A stretch of DNA of 39,889 nt from Dehalococcoidia bacterium (lineage in GTDB: Bacteria; Chloroflexota; Dehalococcoidia; Tepidiformales; Tepidiformaceae). Each line of letters starts with the position of its first letter. The stretch's first letter is position 1. This document shows, in pieces, positions 1-9,201 of the stretch. Location of the stretch: NCBI GenBank assembly GCA_022824925.1, contig JAJDYW010000030.1, forward strand, positions 1 to 39,889, read 5' to 3'. The translations under genes were made by a program, and so were the position numbers. Under the pieces are notes generated by a model that saw only the letters and a list, made by a program, of their open reading frames with translations, made no database searches and was not told where the DNA came from.

Positions 1-1617
1 GACGACGACGACGCGCCCGCACCGACGCAGGCGGCCGCGACCGAGGCGGCGGCCACCGAGGCAGCCGCCACGGAAGCAGCCGCGACCGAAGCGGCCGCGA
101 CCGAGGCCGCGGCCACGCAGGCGGCCGCGACCGAGGCAGCCGCCACCGAGGCCCCGCAGGAGGGCGGCCCCCAGACGGGCGGCACGCTCCGCGGCTCCGC
201 CCCCACGTTCATCTGGAACACGGGCTTCCCCTTCTCCTTCACCTGGGAGAACGAGCCCTACTTCTCCGTGCTCGAGCCCCTCGTGCGTTACCGCGACAGC
301 CTCGAGCCGCACCTCGTGCTGGCCGATCGCTTCGAGTACAACGACGACCGCAGCGGGCTGACGGTCACCCTGAAGCCGGACCTCACGTTCCACGACGGAT
401 CGCCGGTGACGCCGCAGGACGTGTTCCACGGCATCGAGGTGATGCTCGACCCGGAGCCCTGGGGCATCACGGGCGCGTTCCAGATCAGCTCGTTCGCGCG
501 CGCGCTGACGCGCTTCGAGGCGATCGACTCGCGCACGATGGAGTTCGAGTTCGACCAGCCCCGGCCGAACATGACCGACTTCTTCGCCCAGCTCCTCGTC
601 ACCAAGGCGGACACGTACCGCGAGCTGCAGGAAGGCCAGAACGTCCAGGGCACCGGCCCCTTCGCCTTCGAGCAGTGGACCCCGGACGTGGGCGCCAGCT
701 TCGTGGCCAACCGCGACTGGCACAAGAGCGGCGACGAGGGCGGAGGCCCCTACCTGGATCGCATCGAGCTGCAGAACTTCCCCGACGCCGAGTCGCTGGG
801 CCTCGCCCTCGAGGCGGGCGACATCGACTGGTCGCTGGGCGTGGCGCCCTCCGTCGCCAGGCGCACGGGCCAGGGCTTCCTCGCCCCCAAGGCCGGCATC
901 GTCTACGTGGGCTGCGTGACCAACAGCCCCAAGCTGGTGGACCCGCGCGTGCGCCAGGCGCTCCTCTACGCCATCGACCGGCGGCGCATGACGGAAGAGC
1001 TGCGCGAGGGCTTCGGCGACCTCACGGCCCAGCCGTGGCCGAGCTCCTCGCCCGCGTTCGACCCCGACCTGGAGAGCGAGCTCTACGACCCCGACCGCGC
1101 GCGCGAGATCCTCGCGGAGGCGGGCTGGTCCCAGGATGAGCCGCTGACCATCGAGCCCATCCCGGGCACGGAAGTCACGGCCGAGATCCTGAAGAGCAAC
1201 TTCGCCGACATCGGCGTCGAGGTCGAGATCGTCACCCAGGAGATCGGCGTGTGGGTGGGCAAGCTGCGCACGCGCGGGTTCCAGGACCTGTGGGTCGCCC
1301 CTCACAAGTTCTCGAACCTCTCGCCGCTCACGACCATGCAGCAGACCTTCCCCTACCGCATGGGCAACCCGAGCTACTACGAGACGGAGACGTACCTCGA
1401 CATCATCGCCAACCTCGAGCGGCTCGACCCGCTCGGCGAGGAGGCGAGGGAGCAGTACGCCCGCTTCAACCGGATGTGGCTCGAAGACCCCTGGCTCCTG
1501 CCCGTTCACACCAACCAGCGAATCGAGGTGGCAAACGCCAATGTGAAGGGCTACGACGAGCACTTCGTAACGATCTTCGAGCAGCCGAACCTGGCGAAGG
1601 TCTGGCTCGAGGGGTAA
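1..1617 (+). CDS. Peptide-type ABC transporter substrate-binding lipoprotein, 5'-truncated (module A)
   Basis: This is an extracytoplasmic solute-binding protein of the SBP_bac_5 (DppA/OppA) family, which captures peptides, opines or similar organic solutes for the permeases that follow. The frame is open from base 1, so the signal peptide and lipobox lie outside the window. What remains begins with an acidic Asp run and a long linker of repeated Ala-Ala-Ala-Thr-Glu units (to about base 165), followed by the binding domain. The domain carries the family pattern FHDGSPVTPQDVFHGIE, a GTGPF segment and a VRQALLYAIDRRRM helix. The protein is a clear paralogue of the binding protein at 9327-11024. 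The next permease gene starts 3 bases after the stop, so the genes form an operon. The ligand cannot be read from sequence; the adjacent sulfatase suggests a sulfated compound (inference). Confidence 0.9.
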   Translation, partial: DDDDAPAPTQAAATEAAATEAAATEAAATEAAATEAAATQAAATEAAATEAPQEGGPQTGGTLRGSAPTFIWNTGFPFSFTWENEPYFSVLEPLVRYRDSLEPHLVLADRFEYNDDRSGLTVTLKPDLTFHDGSPVTPQDVFHGIEVMLDPEPWGITGAFQISSFARALTRFEAIDSRTMEFEFDQPRPNMTDFFAQLLVTKADTYRELQEGQNVQGTGPFAFEQWTPDVGASFVANRDWHKSGDEGGGPYLDRIELQNFPDAESLGLALEAGDIDWSLGVAPSVARRTGQGFLAPKAGIVYVGCVTNSPKLVDPRVRQALLYAIDRRRMTEELREGFGDLTAQPWPSSSPAFDPDLESELYDPDRAREILAEAGWSQDEPLTIEPIPGTEVTAEILKSNFADIGVEVEIVTQEIGVWVGKLRTRGFQDLWVAPHKFSNLSPLTTMQQTFPYRMGNPSYYETETYLDIIANLERLDPLGEEAREQYARFNRMWLEDPWLLPVHTNQRIEVANANVKGYDEHFVTIFEQPNLAKVWLEG

Positions 1618-1620
1618 GCC

Positions 1621-2565
1621 TTGCTGGCCTACGTCTTCGCCCGCGTGCTGCAGGCGATCCCCGTCCTTGTGCTGGCGAGCATCGGGGTCTTCCTGATGCT
1701 CCGGCTCGTGCCGGGCGATCCCGCCGAGTTGCTCGCGGGCCAGGACGCCACCGAGGAGGACGTCGTTCGGATCCGCGCCCAGCTGGGTCTGAACGACTCC
1801 CTCCCGGAGCAGTACATCGGCTGGCTCGCGGACATCTTCCGGGGCGACATGGGCGTTTCGTTCGCCCGTGGCCAGCCGGTCTCGCGCATGCTGCGCTCGG
1901 CCATCCCGCCCACGCTGGAGCTGACCGTCGCCTCGTACGTGGTGGCTGTCGTGATCGGTATTCCCCTCGGGATCCTGGGGGGGATCCGTCCCCGTTCGGG
2001 GTGGGACTGGACCCTCTCGGGCTACACGCTCATCACCATCGGGATTCCGGGGTTCGTCTTCGGCATCCTCATGCTCTGGATCTTCAGCGTGCGGCTGGAC
2101 TGGTTCCCCACCTTCGGCCAGGTCTCGATCGTCGATGACCCGCTGAGTTCGCTGCACCACCTCGCCCTGCCCGCCATCGCGACGGGCGCCGGGGTGGCCG
2201 CCGTCCTCGCGCGCTACACCCGCACGACCATCGCCGAGGTGATGGGGAACGACTTCGTGCGCACGGCCCGCGCGAAGGGGCTCACCGAGAGCCACGTCGT
2301 TGTCCGCCACGCGCTGCGCAACTCCATGATCCCCGTTGTCACGGTCATGGCCCTGCAGGTGGGCGGGCTCCTCGGCGGGGCCGTCATCGTGGAGCAGGTG
2401 TTCACGCGGCCCGGCCTCGGCCGGCTCATGGTGAACGCCATCCAGGCGCGTGACTACCTCGTCGTGCAGAGCACGCTCATCATCCTCGTGACGGTCTTCA
2501 TCGGGGCCAACCTTGCGGCCGATATCGCCTACGGCTTCCTCGATCCACGGGTGCGCGGACGATGA
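1621..2565 (+). CDS. ABC transporter permease, DppB-like (module A)
   Basis: This 314-residue inner-membrane permease of the binding-protein-dependent transport family (DppB/OppB type) forms half of the translocation channel. Visible features are an N-terminal membrane helix ending in RLVPGDPAE, about six hydrophobic segments, and the cytoplasmic EAA loop (ARAKGL, then RHALRNSMIPVVTV near residues 220-240) that docks onto the ATPase. The start is TTG, three bases after the upstream stop. The downstream permease overlaps its last four bases (ATGA), implying translational coupling. No ATPase gene follows, so the transporter must borrow an ATPase encoded elsewhere. It is closely similar to the permease at 8146-9090, also 314 residues. 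Confidence 0.92.
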   Translation: MLAYVFARVLQAIPVLVLASIGVFLMLRLVPGDPAELLAGQDATEEDVVRIRAQLGLNDSLPEQYIGWLADIFRGDMGVSFARGQPVSRMLRSAIPPTLELTVASYVVAVVIGIPLGILGGIRPRSGWDWTLSGYTLITIGIPGFVFGILMLWIFSVRLDWFPTFGQVSIVDDPLSSLHHLALPAIATGAGVAAVLARYTRTTIAEVMGNDFVRTARAKGLTESHVVVRHALRNSMIPVVTVMALQVGGLLGGAVIVEQVFTRPGLGRLMVNAIQARDYLVVQSTLIILVTVFIGANLAADIAYGFLDPRVRGR

Positions 2566-3464
2566 GCGCGGCGGATCAGGGCATCGAGCTCCAGCTCTCC
2601 TGGTGGGGGCGGAAGACGCGCGAGTCGCTCTTCTTCGCCACTATCAACGGCATCATCCACAACCCCCAGGGCGCCATCGCCATCGTCGGGCTCGTGCTGC
2701 TGGTCGTGGGGGCGGTGGGCGCTCCCGTCATCGCCCAGCACGATCCCATCGCACAGGACGCCGCCGGCCGCTTCCTCGCCCCCTCGACCGAGCACTGGTT
2801 CGGCACCGACGAGCTGCGCCGCGACCTGTTCTCTCGCACGCTCTTCGGGCTGCGCGCCTCCTTCGCGGTGAGCATTATCGGCGTGGCCATCGGCACGGCC
2901 ATCGGAGTCTCCATCGGCTTCGTCGCCGGCTTCGCCGGGGGCGTCGCGGAGACCGCCGCCATGCGCCTCGTCGATGCGTTGCTGGCGTTCCCGGGACTGC
3001 TGGCAGCGCTCGCCATCCTCACGATCCTGGGGCCGGGAGTACGCAACATCGGGATCGCGATCGCCTTCTTCACCATCCCCGCGTTCGCGCGGCTGGCGCG
3101 CGCGCAGATGATCGCGGAGAAGAACAAGGACTACGTGCTGGCGTCGCAGTCGATGGGCGCCAGCCCCCAGCGGGTGATCTTCCGACACATCGCCATCAAC
3201 GCCTTCCCACCCCTGCTCACGCAGATGGCCCTGCTGATGGCCGTGGCCGTGCTCATCACCGCCGCCCTCAGTTTCCTCGGGCTGGGCGACAACCCGCCCG
3301 CGCCCTCGCTCGGCGGCCTCCTCAACGTGAGCCGCCAGTACCTGCGCGAGGCCTGGTGGTACGCGGTCTGCCCGGGCGCCGTCTTCGCCCTGCTCCTCTT
3401 CTGCCTGAACCTGCTCTCCGACGCCATCAACGAGGCCTCCAGCCCCTACCAGCGTCGACGCTAA
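2562..3464 (+). CDS. ABC transporter permease, DppC-like (module A)
   Basis: This 300-residue inner-membrane permease of the DppC/OppC type is the second half of the channel formed with the preceding DppB-like protein. It has the family N-terminal helix, the HDPIAQDAAGR segment, a GTDELRRDLFSR motif before the transmembrane core, and an EAA loop around NKDYVLASQSMGAS near residue 190. ATG overlaps the upstream stop (ATGA). The sulfatase gene begins 44 bases downstream on the same strand, so it probably shares the transcript. It is a paralogue of the permease at 7247-8149, which has the same length. Confidence 0.92.
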   Translation: MSAADQGIELQLSWWGRKTRESLFFATINGIIHNPQGAIAIVGLVLLVVGAVGAPVIAQHDPIAQDAAGRFLAPSTEHWFGTDELRRDLFSRTLFGLRASFAVSIIGVAIGTAIGVSIGFVAGFAGGVAETAAMRLVDALLAFPGLLAALAILTILGPGVRNIGIAIAFFTIPAFARLARAQMIAEKNKDYVLASQSMGASPQRVIFRHIAINAFPPLLTQMALLMAVAVLITAALSFLGLGDNPPAPSLGGLLNVSRQYLREAWWYAVCPGAVFALLLFCLNLLSDAINEASSPYQRRR

Positions 3465-3508
3465 CGGCCATCCCGTGATGGAGCGCCCACCACCCTCAGG
3501 AGGAATCC

Positions 3509-5029
3509 GTGCCCGCTGACTCCCGGCCCAACATCGTCCTCATCATGGCGGACCAGCACCGCGCCGACGCCCTCGGCTGCTACGACAACGACATCATTCG
3601 CACGCCCAACATCGACCGCCTGGCGGCGGAAGGCGTGCGTTTCGGCCGGGCCTTCTGCCAGGGACCGCTCTGCATGCCCGCCCGCTGGTCGCTCCTGACG
3701 GGCCGCTACGTGCGCGACCACGGCGTGTTCGAGAACGACTGGGACATGACCCAGGACCTCCCCAACCTCGCCCAGCACCTCCAGCAGGCCGGGTACTACA
3801 CGGGCTGCATCGGCAAGATGCACCTCTTCGCCGACGAGACGCTCGTCTGCGGGCGGCCGGAGCTGGCGTCCGACCCGCACGTCACGCCCCGCTACCGCCA
3901 GGTCGGCTTCGATGAGCCCCACCCGGGGCCGGAGAAGAACGGCGTGATGGGCCTCGATTGCGAGTACGTGGACCACCTGAAGGAGCGGGGCCTCTTCGAG
4001 AGCTACGGCGAGTGGTTCCACCTGCGCGCCTACCCGAAGAAGACCCGTGACCACCTCGGCCTCCCGATGTGGTTCCCCGAGTCGACGCCCCTCCCCAACG
4101 AGGACTACCTCGATACCTGGACCGGCCAGGAGGTCGTCCGCTGGATCGACGAGTACGACGGCGACCAGCCGTTCTTCCAGTGGGTCGGGTTCCCCGGACC
4201 GCACGAGCCCCACGACGCCCCCAGCGACTACGTCGACCTCTACCGCGACGTCAAGATCCCCGTCGGCGAGCGCATCCCGCCCGAGGTCCCCGAGTCGGGG
4301 CCGCTGCACACCCTCATGCGCTGGCTCCAGACCACCGCCCAGTGGGAGGGGCTCACGGACGACATCGTCCAGCTCCTCACCCGCTACTACTACGCCAACA
4401 TCACCGCCATCGATGACCAGGTCGGGGCGATCGTCGATGCGCTGGAACGCAAGGGCATCCTCGACAACACCTGGATCATCTACACCGCCGACCACGGCGA
4501 GATGATGGGCGACCACTGGATGCTCTGGAAGATGCTCTTCTACGAGCAGTCCGCGACCGTGCCCCTCATCATCCGCCCGCCCGCCGGCATGGAAGGCCGT
4601 GTCGTCGACGGCATCGTCGAGCACGTCGACGTGACCGCCACGATCGAGGCGCTGACGGGCATCGCGCCGCTCCCCGCGAACGAGGGGAACTCCCTGCTCG
4701 GGCACGTCGACGGCAGCGGCGGCCCCACCCGCGAGGTCGCCCACAGCGAGAACTACGGCTTCGGCATGTTCGCCACCGATCGCTACAAGCTCGTCGTGTT
4801 CGAGGACACGAAGGAGCCCGTGCAGCTCTTCGACCTGCAGGAGGATCCCGACGAGAACGTGAACGTCGTCGCCGACCCCGCCTATGCGGAGGTGGTCGGG
4901 CAGATGCTGCGCGACCACGCCGAACCCTTCCTGGCGACGCCGCCGAAACGCCCCGCCCGCGGCATCTGGGAGGTGCAGGCCGGTCGCTACGAGGGGAACC
5001 GTCACCTGGCCGTGCGCTATCCGAAGTAG
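3509..5029 (+). CDS. Type I sulfatase (alkaline-phosphatase superfamily hydrolase)
   Basis: This 506-residue protein belongs to the sulfatase family, which hydrolyses sulfate esters through a formylglycine made from an active-site Cys. The motif C55-M-P-A-R59 followed by WSLLTGRY fits the CxPxR signature. Metal ligands are suggested by MADQH (residues 13-17) and by the TADHGEMMGDH segment near residue 330. The GTG start follows a strong AGGAGGA ribosome site. The MADQHRADALGCY opening resembles choline-sulfatase and phosphonate-monoester-hydrolase relatives, so the substrate could be either kind of ester. No signal peptide is seen, so it is probably cytoplasmic and acts after import by the upstream transporter. 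No formylglycine-generating enzyme is encoded in the window. Confidence 0.92.
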   Translation: MPADSRPNIVLIMADQHRADALGCYDNDIIRTPNIDRLAAEGVRFGRAFCQGPLCMPARWSLLTGRYVRDHGVFENDWDMTQDLPNLAQHLQQAGYYTGCIGKMHLFADETLVCGRPELASDPHVTPRYRQVGFDEPHPGPEKNGVMGLDCEYVDHLKERGLFESYGEWFHLRAYPKKTRDHLGLPMWFPESTPLPNEDYLDTWTGQEVVRWIDEYDGDQPFFQWVGFPGPHEPHDAPSDYVDLYRDVKIPVGERIPPEVPESGPLHTLMRWLQTTAQWEGLTDDIVQLLTRYYYANITAIDDQVGAIVDALERKGILDNTWIIYTADHGEMMGDHWMLWKMLFYEQSATVPLIIRPPAGMEGRVVDGIVEHVDVTATIEALTGIAPLPANEGNSLLGHVDGSGGPTREVAHSENYGFGMFATDRYKLVVFEDTKEPVQLFDLQEDPDENVNVVADPAYAEVVGQMLRDHAEPFLATPPKRPARGIWEVQAGRYEGNRHLAVRYPK

Positions 5030-5041
5030 GGGCGGTCCGCC

Positions 5042-5059
5042 CGCCCGCCTCAGCGGGCG
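5042..5059. terminator. Short GC hairpin between convergent sulfatase and exporter genes
   Basis: Seven perfect base pairs (CGCCCGC with GCGGGCG) close a CTCA tetraloop that includes the exporter stop codon. It sits in the 20-base convergent gap and lacks a T-run. Intrinsic termination in both directions is plausible but unproven. Confidence 0.4.
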
Positions 5060-5877
5060 AACGTATCGGCGACGAGCCAGACGGCGACCAGGAGAAGCAC
5101 GGCCGAGAGAGCTCGCAGGATGAGGGTGTCGCGGACGCGCGGGGCGATCCGCGCGCCCACCTGGGCGCCCACCACCGCGCCCCCCGCGATCCACCCCGCG
5201 TCCGCGAGGTCCGTGCCGGGCTCGAGCCCGCCGCTGACGAGGTGCACCGTGGCCGCCTCCAGGGCCACGATGGCGTAGGCGAACTGGCTCGTGGCCGTCG
5301 CGATGTGCACGGGGAAGCGAAGGATGACGGTCATGAGGGGAACCTGGAGAACGCCGCCGCCGGCCCCGAGCAGTCCGGAGAGGAACCCCATCACCCCCGC
5401 GATCGAGAGGCCCTGCCAGAGGCGGAAGGTGTAGAAGAAGTTCTGGCCGCTCCGGTCGCGGATGCGGCGCGAGACCGCCCCGCGTCCCGTGATCGGATCG
5501 CGGTAGCCGCGGAACTCCCGCCGCACGATCAGGTGTGTCGCGACCGCCGCCAGCGCCACCGCGAACACGATCACGAAGGCCCCCCGGGGGATGACGCCCA
5601 CGAGCAGCGCGCCCCCGATCGCCCCGGGGATGGCCGCCAGCGCCCACCACAGCCCCGTGCGGTAGTCGATGCGCCTCTGCCAGGCGAAGGCGACGGCCCC
5701 CGAGGTCGCGTTCGCGAACACGACCGAGAGCGACATCGCCGTCACGGTCGCGGCGTCGCGGTCGGGGTAGGCGACCAGCAGGATGGGGACGAGCAGGAAG
5801 CCGCCCCCGGCGCCCACGATCGCGCCGAATACCCCCACGCCCAGCCCCAGCACCACGAGGAGCAGCGCCTCTAGCAC
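5050..5877 (-). CDS. TauE/SafE family membrane exporter (sulfite/organosulfonate type)
   Basis: This 275-residue integral membrane protein belongs to the TauE/SafE (formerly DUF81) family, whose characterised members export sulfite, sulfoacetate or related anions. The family's two-fold repeat is visible: GAIVGAGGGFLLVP in the first half and GLLGAGGGVLQVPLM in the second, each at the start of a helix bundle, with about seven to eight hydrophobic segments overall. The start is GTG behind GGAGGGG. The gene converges on the sulfatase with only 20 bases between them. That context suggests it expels sulfate or sulfite released by the sulfatases; this is inference, and some family members are linked to other substrates. 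Confidence 0.88.
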   Translation of the reverse strand: MLEALLLVVLGLGVGVFGAIVGAGGGFLLVPILLVAYPDRDAATVTAMSLSVVFANATSGAVAFAWQRRIDYRTGLWWALAAIPGAIGGALLVGVIPRGAFVIVFAVALAAVATHLIVRREFRGYRDPITGRGAVSRRIRDRSGQNFFYTFRLWQGLSIAGVMGFLSGLLGAGGGVLQVPLMTVILRFPVHIATATSQFAYAIVALEAATVHLVSGGLEPGTDLADAGWIAGGAVVGAQVGARIAPRVRDTLILRALSAVLLLVAVWLVADTFAR

Positions 5878-6016
5878 GCACCCCTCCGGGCCCGGGTCGT
5901 GCGGGCAGGGTCCGATCCGCAGCCGGCCATGCCCGAACGATACCCCGGTGTCACCGCCCGCCCGAGCCCCGCCGCTCCCGCCGCTCCCGCCGCCCCACTC
6001 TGCGGGCGGAGGCAGT

Positions 6017-6022
6017 TAGAAT
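6017..6022 (+). promoter_or_regulatory. Candidate -10 element for the amidohydrolase gene
   Basis: TAGAAT lies about 45 bases before the ATG and overlaps the palindrome ATCGCGAT (6021-6028). No convincing -35 box is seen 16-18 bases upstream, so this is a weak call. Confidence 0.3.
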
Positions 6023-6067
6023 CGCGATTACATCGAAAACAGCCGGGAATCCCGGCGAGGGGGAGTC

Positions 6068-7168
6068 ATGCCGCCGCGCGTTGTCATTTCCGCGGACAGC
6101 CACACCGAGAGGTTCCTCGACCTCTCCGAGTACATCGACCCGAAGCACCGCCCGAAGATGGACGAGCTGAACAAGCGGGACGAGGAGCGCCTGCAGAAGA
6201 TCCTCGCCAACATGCGCGCCCGCGGCCAGGAGACCTCCTACTCCGGGCGGAAAAACACGATGGAAGAGTTCCGCATCACCGTGGACCTCGGCGATCGCAT
6301 GAATGCGATCACGGACGACGGCGTCTGCGCCGAGGTCGTGATCGAGCGCGGCGGCTCGCGCGATCCGGACGTCGAATTCCTGCGCGCCTGCAACAGCGCC
6401 TACTACCGCTGGTTCAACGAGCACTTCGCCGCCGAGGCCTACCGCTTCATCGGTGTCGCCGCGATCACCATCTGCGACATCGAGCAGGGCATCAAGGAGC
6501 TCAAGCAAGCCCACGACCTCGGCTTCCGCTCCCTCATCCTGCCCGGCTCCCACTACTGGTTCCCGGGCGCCCTCCCCTTCCACGACCAGGCCTACGATCC
6601 TCTCTGGGCAACGGTGCAGGAGATGGGCATGCCCATCCTCTTCCACCCCGGATTCGGCCGTGAGAACCCGCTCCTCGAGGCGGATCCGGGTAGCCAGGTG
6701 TTCAGGTACGGCCCGCTCACCACGCTCGAGTTGCGCGGCGCCCTCAAGCACTTCCTGCTGGGCGGCATCGCCGAGCGCTTCCCCCGGTTGAACTTCGGCT
6801 GGGTGGAATCCGGCAGCCTCTGGGTGCCGCCCCTGCTCGACGAGTACGACGCGCTGGTGAAGCGGCGCCCCGGCGGCCAGAGCCAGGAACTGCTCCCCAG
6901 CGAGCTCTTCGCCCGCCAGGGCTTCTGCGCGGGGCCGCTCACCCAGTCGGAGGTCGACGCCCGCCACCGCCTCGGCGTCGACAACCTCATGTTCGGGACC
7001 GACTACCCTCACCCCGAGGGAACCTTCCCGCACACGCAGTCGATGATCGACGAGATGTTCGAGGGCGTGACCGCAGAGGAGACCGACAAGATCCTCGCGA
7101 CCAACGCCGCACGCGTCTGGAACCTCGATATCGGGCGGCTGACCAGCTCGACCGTCGCGGTCGGCTAG
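6068..7168 (+). CDS. Amidohydrolase family 2 metal-dependent hydrolase/decarboxylase
   Basis: This 366-residue TIM-barrel protein belongs to the Amidohydro_2 (ACMSD-like) superfamily. These enzymes use a divalent metal to hydrolyse or decarboxylate cyclic and aromatic acids. It opens with VVISADSHTERF, giving the D-x-H metal site after strand one. FHPGFG near residue 197 supplies a further His. GTDYPHPEGTFP near residue 317 is the characteristic C-terminal Asp-bearing motif of the family. The ATG follows GAGGGGGAG. It stands alone between the two transporter modules, and the substrate is not evident; an imported aromatic or lactone intermediate would fit. It converges on the permease pair across a strong hairpin. 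Confidence 0.88.
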   Translation: MPPRVVISADSHTERFLDLSEYIDPKHRPKMDELNKRDEERLQKILANMRARGQETSYSGRKNTMEEFRITVDLGDRMNAITDDGVCAEVVIERGGSRDPDVEFLRACNSAYYRWFNEHFAAEAYRFIGVAAITICDIEQGIKELKQAHDLGFRSLILPGSHYWFPGALPFHDQAYDPLWATVQEMGMPILFHPGFGRENPLLEADPGSQVFRYGPLTTLELRGALKHFLLGGIAERFPRLNFGWVESGSLWVPPLLDEYDALVKRRPGGQSQELLPSELFARQGFCAGPLTQSEVDARHRLGVDNLMFGTDYPHPEGTFPHTQSMIDEMFEGVTAEETDKILATNAARVWNLDIGRLTSSTVAVG

Positions 7169-7190
7169 CGGGCCTTCCGGAACCGCTCAC

Positions 7191-7225
7191 GAAGCCCCGG
7201 CCGGATTCGACCGCGCCGGGGCTTC
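7191..7225. terminator. Bidirectional terminator hairpin
   Basis: A perfect 11-bp inverted repeat (GAAGCCCCGGC, 7191-7201, with GCCGGGGCTTC, 7215-7225) encloses a 13-base loop. It lies in the gap between the convergent amidohydrolase and DppC-like permease genes. The arms end in TTC and GAA, giving weak T-richness on both sides. Confidence 0.7.
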
Positions 7226-7246
7226 TCGCGTTCACGCGAACCAGGG

Positions 7247-8149
7247 TCAGAGGCGGCCCCGCGCGTACGGGCTGATCGCCTCGTTGATCGCGTCGGCGAA
7301 GAGGTTCAGGCACAGCAGCAGGAACGCAAGGATGGCCCCCGGGAAGACGGGATACCACCAGGCGCGCTGGAGGTACGCCCTGCTGTCGTTCACCAGGCCG
7401 CCCAGCGAGGGGGTGTCCGCTTCCAGCCCGAGTCCGAAGTACCCCAGGGCGGCCACGATCAGCACGCCGCTCGCGATCGCCAGCGCCACCTGCGTCAGCA
7501 ACGGCGGAAGCGCGTTGAGCACGATGTGCCGGAAGATGATGCGGGGCGTGCTCGCCCCGAGCACCTGCGCCGCCAGCACGTAGTCCTTGTTCCGCTCGCC
7601 GAGCATCTGGGCGCGAGCGAGGCGCGTGAAGCCGGGGATGGCGAAGACGACGATCGCGATACCGATGTTCTCGAGGCCCTCGCCGAGGATGGTGAGGATG
7701 GCGAAGGCGATGAGCAGGCCGGGGAAGGCCAGCAGCGCGTCCACGAGGCGCATCACCGTGGCGTCGGCCCACCCCCTGATGTACCCCACCGCGAATCCCG
7801 TCGTCGTGCCGATCACGGCGCCCGTCAGCACCGCGAGGAAGCTGAGGGCGAGGGCGGTCTTGAGCCCGTGCAGATTGCGGGAGAAGAGATCCCGCCGCAG
7901 CTCGTCCGTACCGAACGGGTGGTCCCAGGAGGGTGGCAGCAGCCGCGCCGAGGCGTCCTGGGCGATCGGGTCGTGCCACGCGATCAGCGGCGCCGCGGCG
8001 GCCGCCACGGCGATGAGGAGCAGCCCTCCCACCGCGACCGCGCCCTGCGGGTTGCGGAGCAGGCGGCGCAGCGTGTCCACCCACATCGACTGGGCCGCGC
8101 GCCCGCTGAACGCCGGCGCTCGTTCCTGGCCGGTCGTAGCGACGCTCAT
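7247..8149 (-). CDS. ABC transporter permease, DppC-like (module B)
   Basis: This 300-residue inner-membrane permease is the partner of the DppB-like protein encoded just upstream. It has the same landmarks as its module A paralogue: HDPIAQDASARLLPP, GTDELRRDLFSRNL, about six hydrophobic helices, and an EAA loop around NKDYVLAAQVLGAS. Its ATG overlaps the stop of the upstream permease by four bases, so the pair is translationally coupled. No ATPase gene follows. The gene ends at the terminator shared with the amidohydrolase. The binding protein for this pair is probably the divergent gene at 9327. Confidence 0.92.
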   Translation of the reverse strand: MSVATTGQERAPAFSGRAAQSMWVDTLRRLLRNPQGAVAVGGLLLIAVAAAAAPLIAWHDPIAQDASARLLPPSWDHPFGTDELRRDLFSRNLHGLKTALALSFLAVLTGAVIGTTTGFAVGYIRGWADATVMRLVDALLAFPGLLIAFAILTILGEGLENIGIAIVVFAIPGFTRLARAQMLGERNKDYVLAAQVLGASTPRIIFRHIVLNALPPLLTQVALAIASGVLIVAALGYFGLGLEADTPSLGGLVNDSRAYLQRAWWYPVFPGAILAFLLLCLNLFADAINEAISPYARGRL

Positions 8150-9090
8150 CGGACCCTCACCCTCGGGTCGACCAACCCGTAAATGATGTCGGCCAGCAGG
8201 TTGACGGCCACGAAGATGACGACAAGCACGACGAGCACGCTCTGCACGACGAGGTAGTCCAGGCGCGTGATCGCCTCGACCACGACGCGGCCGAAGCCGG
8301 GCCGGGTGAAGACGGCTTCAATGATGACGACCCCGGTCAGCAGTTCGCCCACCTGCAGGGCCATGATCGTGATCACGGGGATGAGCGAGTTGCGCAGCGC
8401 GTGGCGCACGATCACCGTGCTCTGGGCGAGCCCCTTCGACTTCGCCGTGCGAACGAAATCCTGGCCGATGACGTCCGTGATCGTCGTGCGCGTGTACCGG
8501 GCGAGCACCGCGCTGATGGGCATCGACAGGGCGATCACGGGCAGGGCGAGGTGGTACAGCGAGTCCACCGGGTCGTCCAGGAACGAGACGCGCCCGTGGG
8601 AGGGGAACCAGCCCAGCTCGGCCGCGAAGATCCAGAGCAGGATGATGCCGCTCACGAAGCTGGGAACACCGACCGCCACCATGGTATAGCCCGAGAGGAA
8701 CCAGTCCCACAGGCTTCGCGGCTTCACCCCGCCGAGGACGCCGAGGGGAATCCCGATCAGGATGGCGAACGCGTAGGCCACGATGCCCAGCTCGATCGTG
8801 GGGGGGAAGTTGATGGAGAACAGGCGGGTCACGCTCAGGCCGGTGTGGAAGGAGTAGCCGAAGTCGCCCGAGAGCAGGTCGCCCAGCCAGCGGATGTACT
8901 GTTCCGGCCAGCTATCGTGCAGGCCGAGCTGCGCGCGGATGGCGTAGAGGTCCTCGGCCGTCGCTTCCTCGCCCGCGATGACGAGGGCGGGATCTCCCGG
9001 GATGAGCCTCAGCACGAGAAAGGCCGCCACCGTGCCAAGAAAGAGGATGGGAATCGTCTGCGCGACCCGGTTCAGGATGAACGGAGCCAT
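8146..9090 (-). CDS. ABC transporter permease, DppB-like (module B)
   Basis: This 314-residue permease of the DppB/OppB type has an N-terminal helix ending in LRLIPGDPALVI, about six membrane segments, and an EAA loop with AKSKGL and RHALRNSLIPVITI. I chose the ATG at 9090 over the longer reading frame (to 9333). From 9090 the protein begins MAPFILNRVAQTIPILFLG, as the family does, and matches its 314-residue module A paralogue. The extra upstream residues look non-coding and would overlap the divergent gene. The gene is transcribed away from the binding protein at 9327 across a 236-base shared promoter region. Confidence 0.92.
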   Translation of the reverse strand: MAPFILNRVAQTIPILFLGTVAAFLVLRLIPGDPALVIAGEEATAEDLYAIRAQLGLHDSWPEQYIRWLGDLLSGDFGYSFHTGLSVTRLFSINFPPTIELGIVAYAFAILIGIPLGVLGGVKPRSLWDWFLSGYTMVAVGVPSFVSGIILLWIFAAELGWFPSHGRVSFLDDPVDSLYHLALPVIALSMPISAVLARYTRTTITDVIGQDFVRTAKSKGLAQSTVIVRHALRNSLIPVITIMALQVGELLTGVVIIEAVFTRPGFGRVVVEAITRLDYLVVQSVLVVLVVIFVAVNLLADIIYGLVDPRVRVR

Positions 9091-9201
9091 ATCCCTGGTC
9101 CCCCGGTTTGGCTTCCCGGCGCGGCCGCGCCTGATCGCGTGGTGAGCATACACAGGCCGCCGATGGGCGGGATGGTGGCCCGGCGCCGAAACGGCCCCGG
9201 G

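Noticed and set aside
3461..5881. Very long minus-strand frame (806 codons) opposite the sulfatase and continuing into the exporter region
   Set aside because: Composition is typical of high-GC antisense shadows. The plus-strand sulfatase and the exporter in another frame explain the region.
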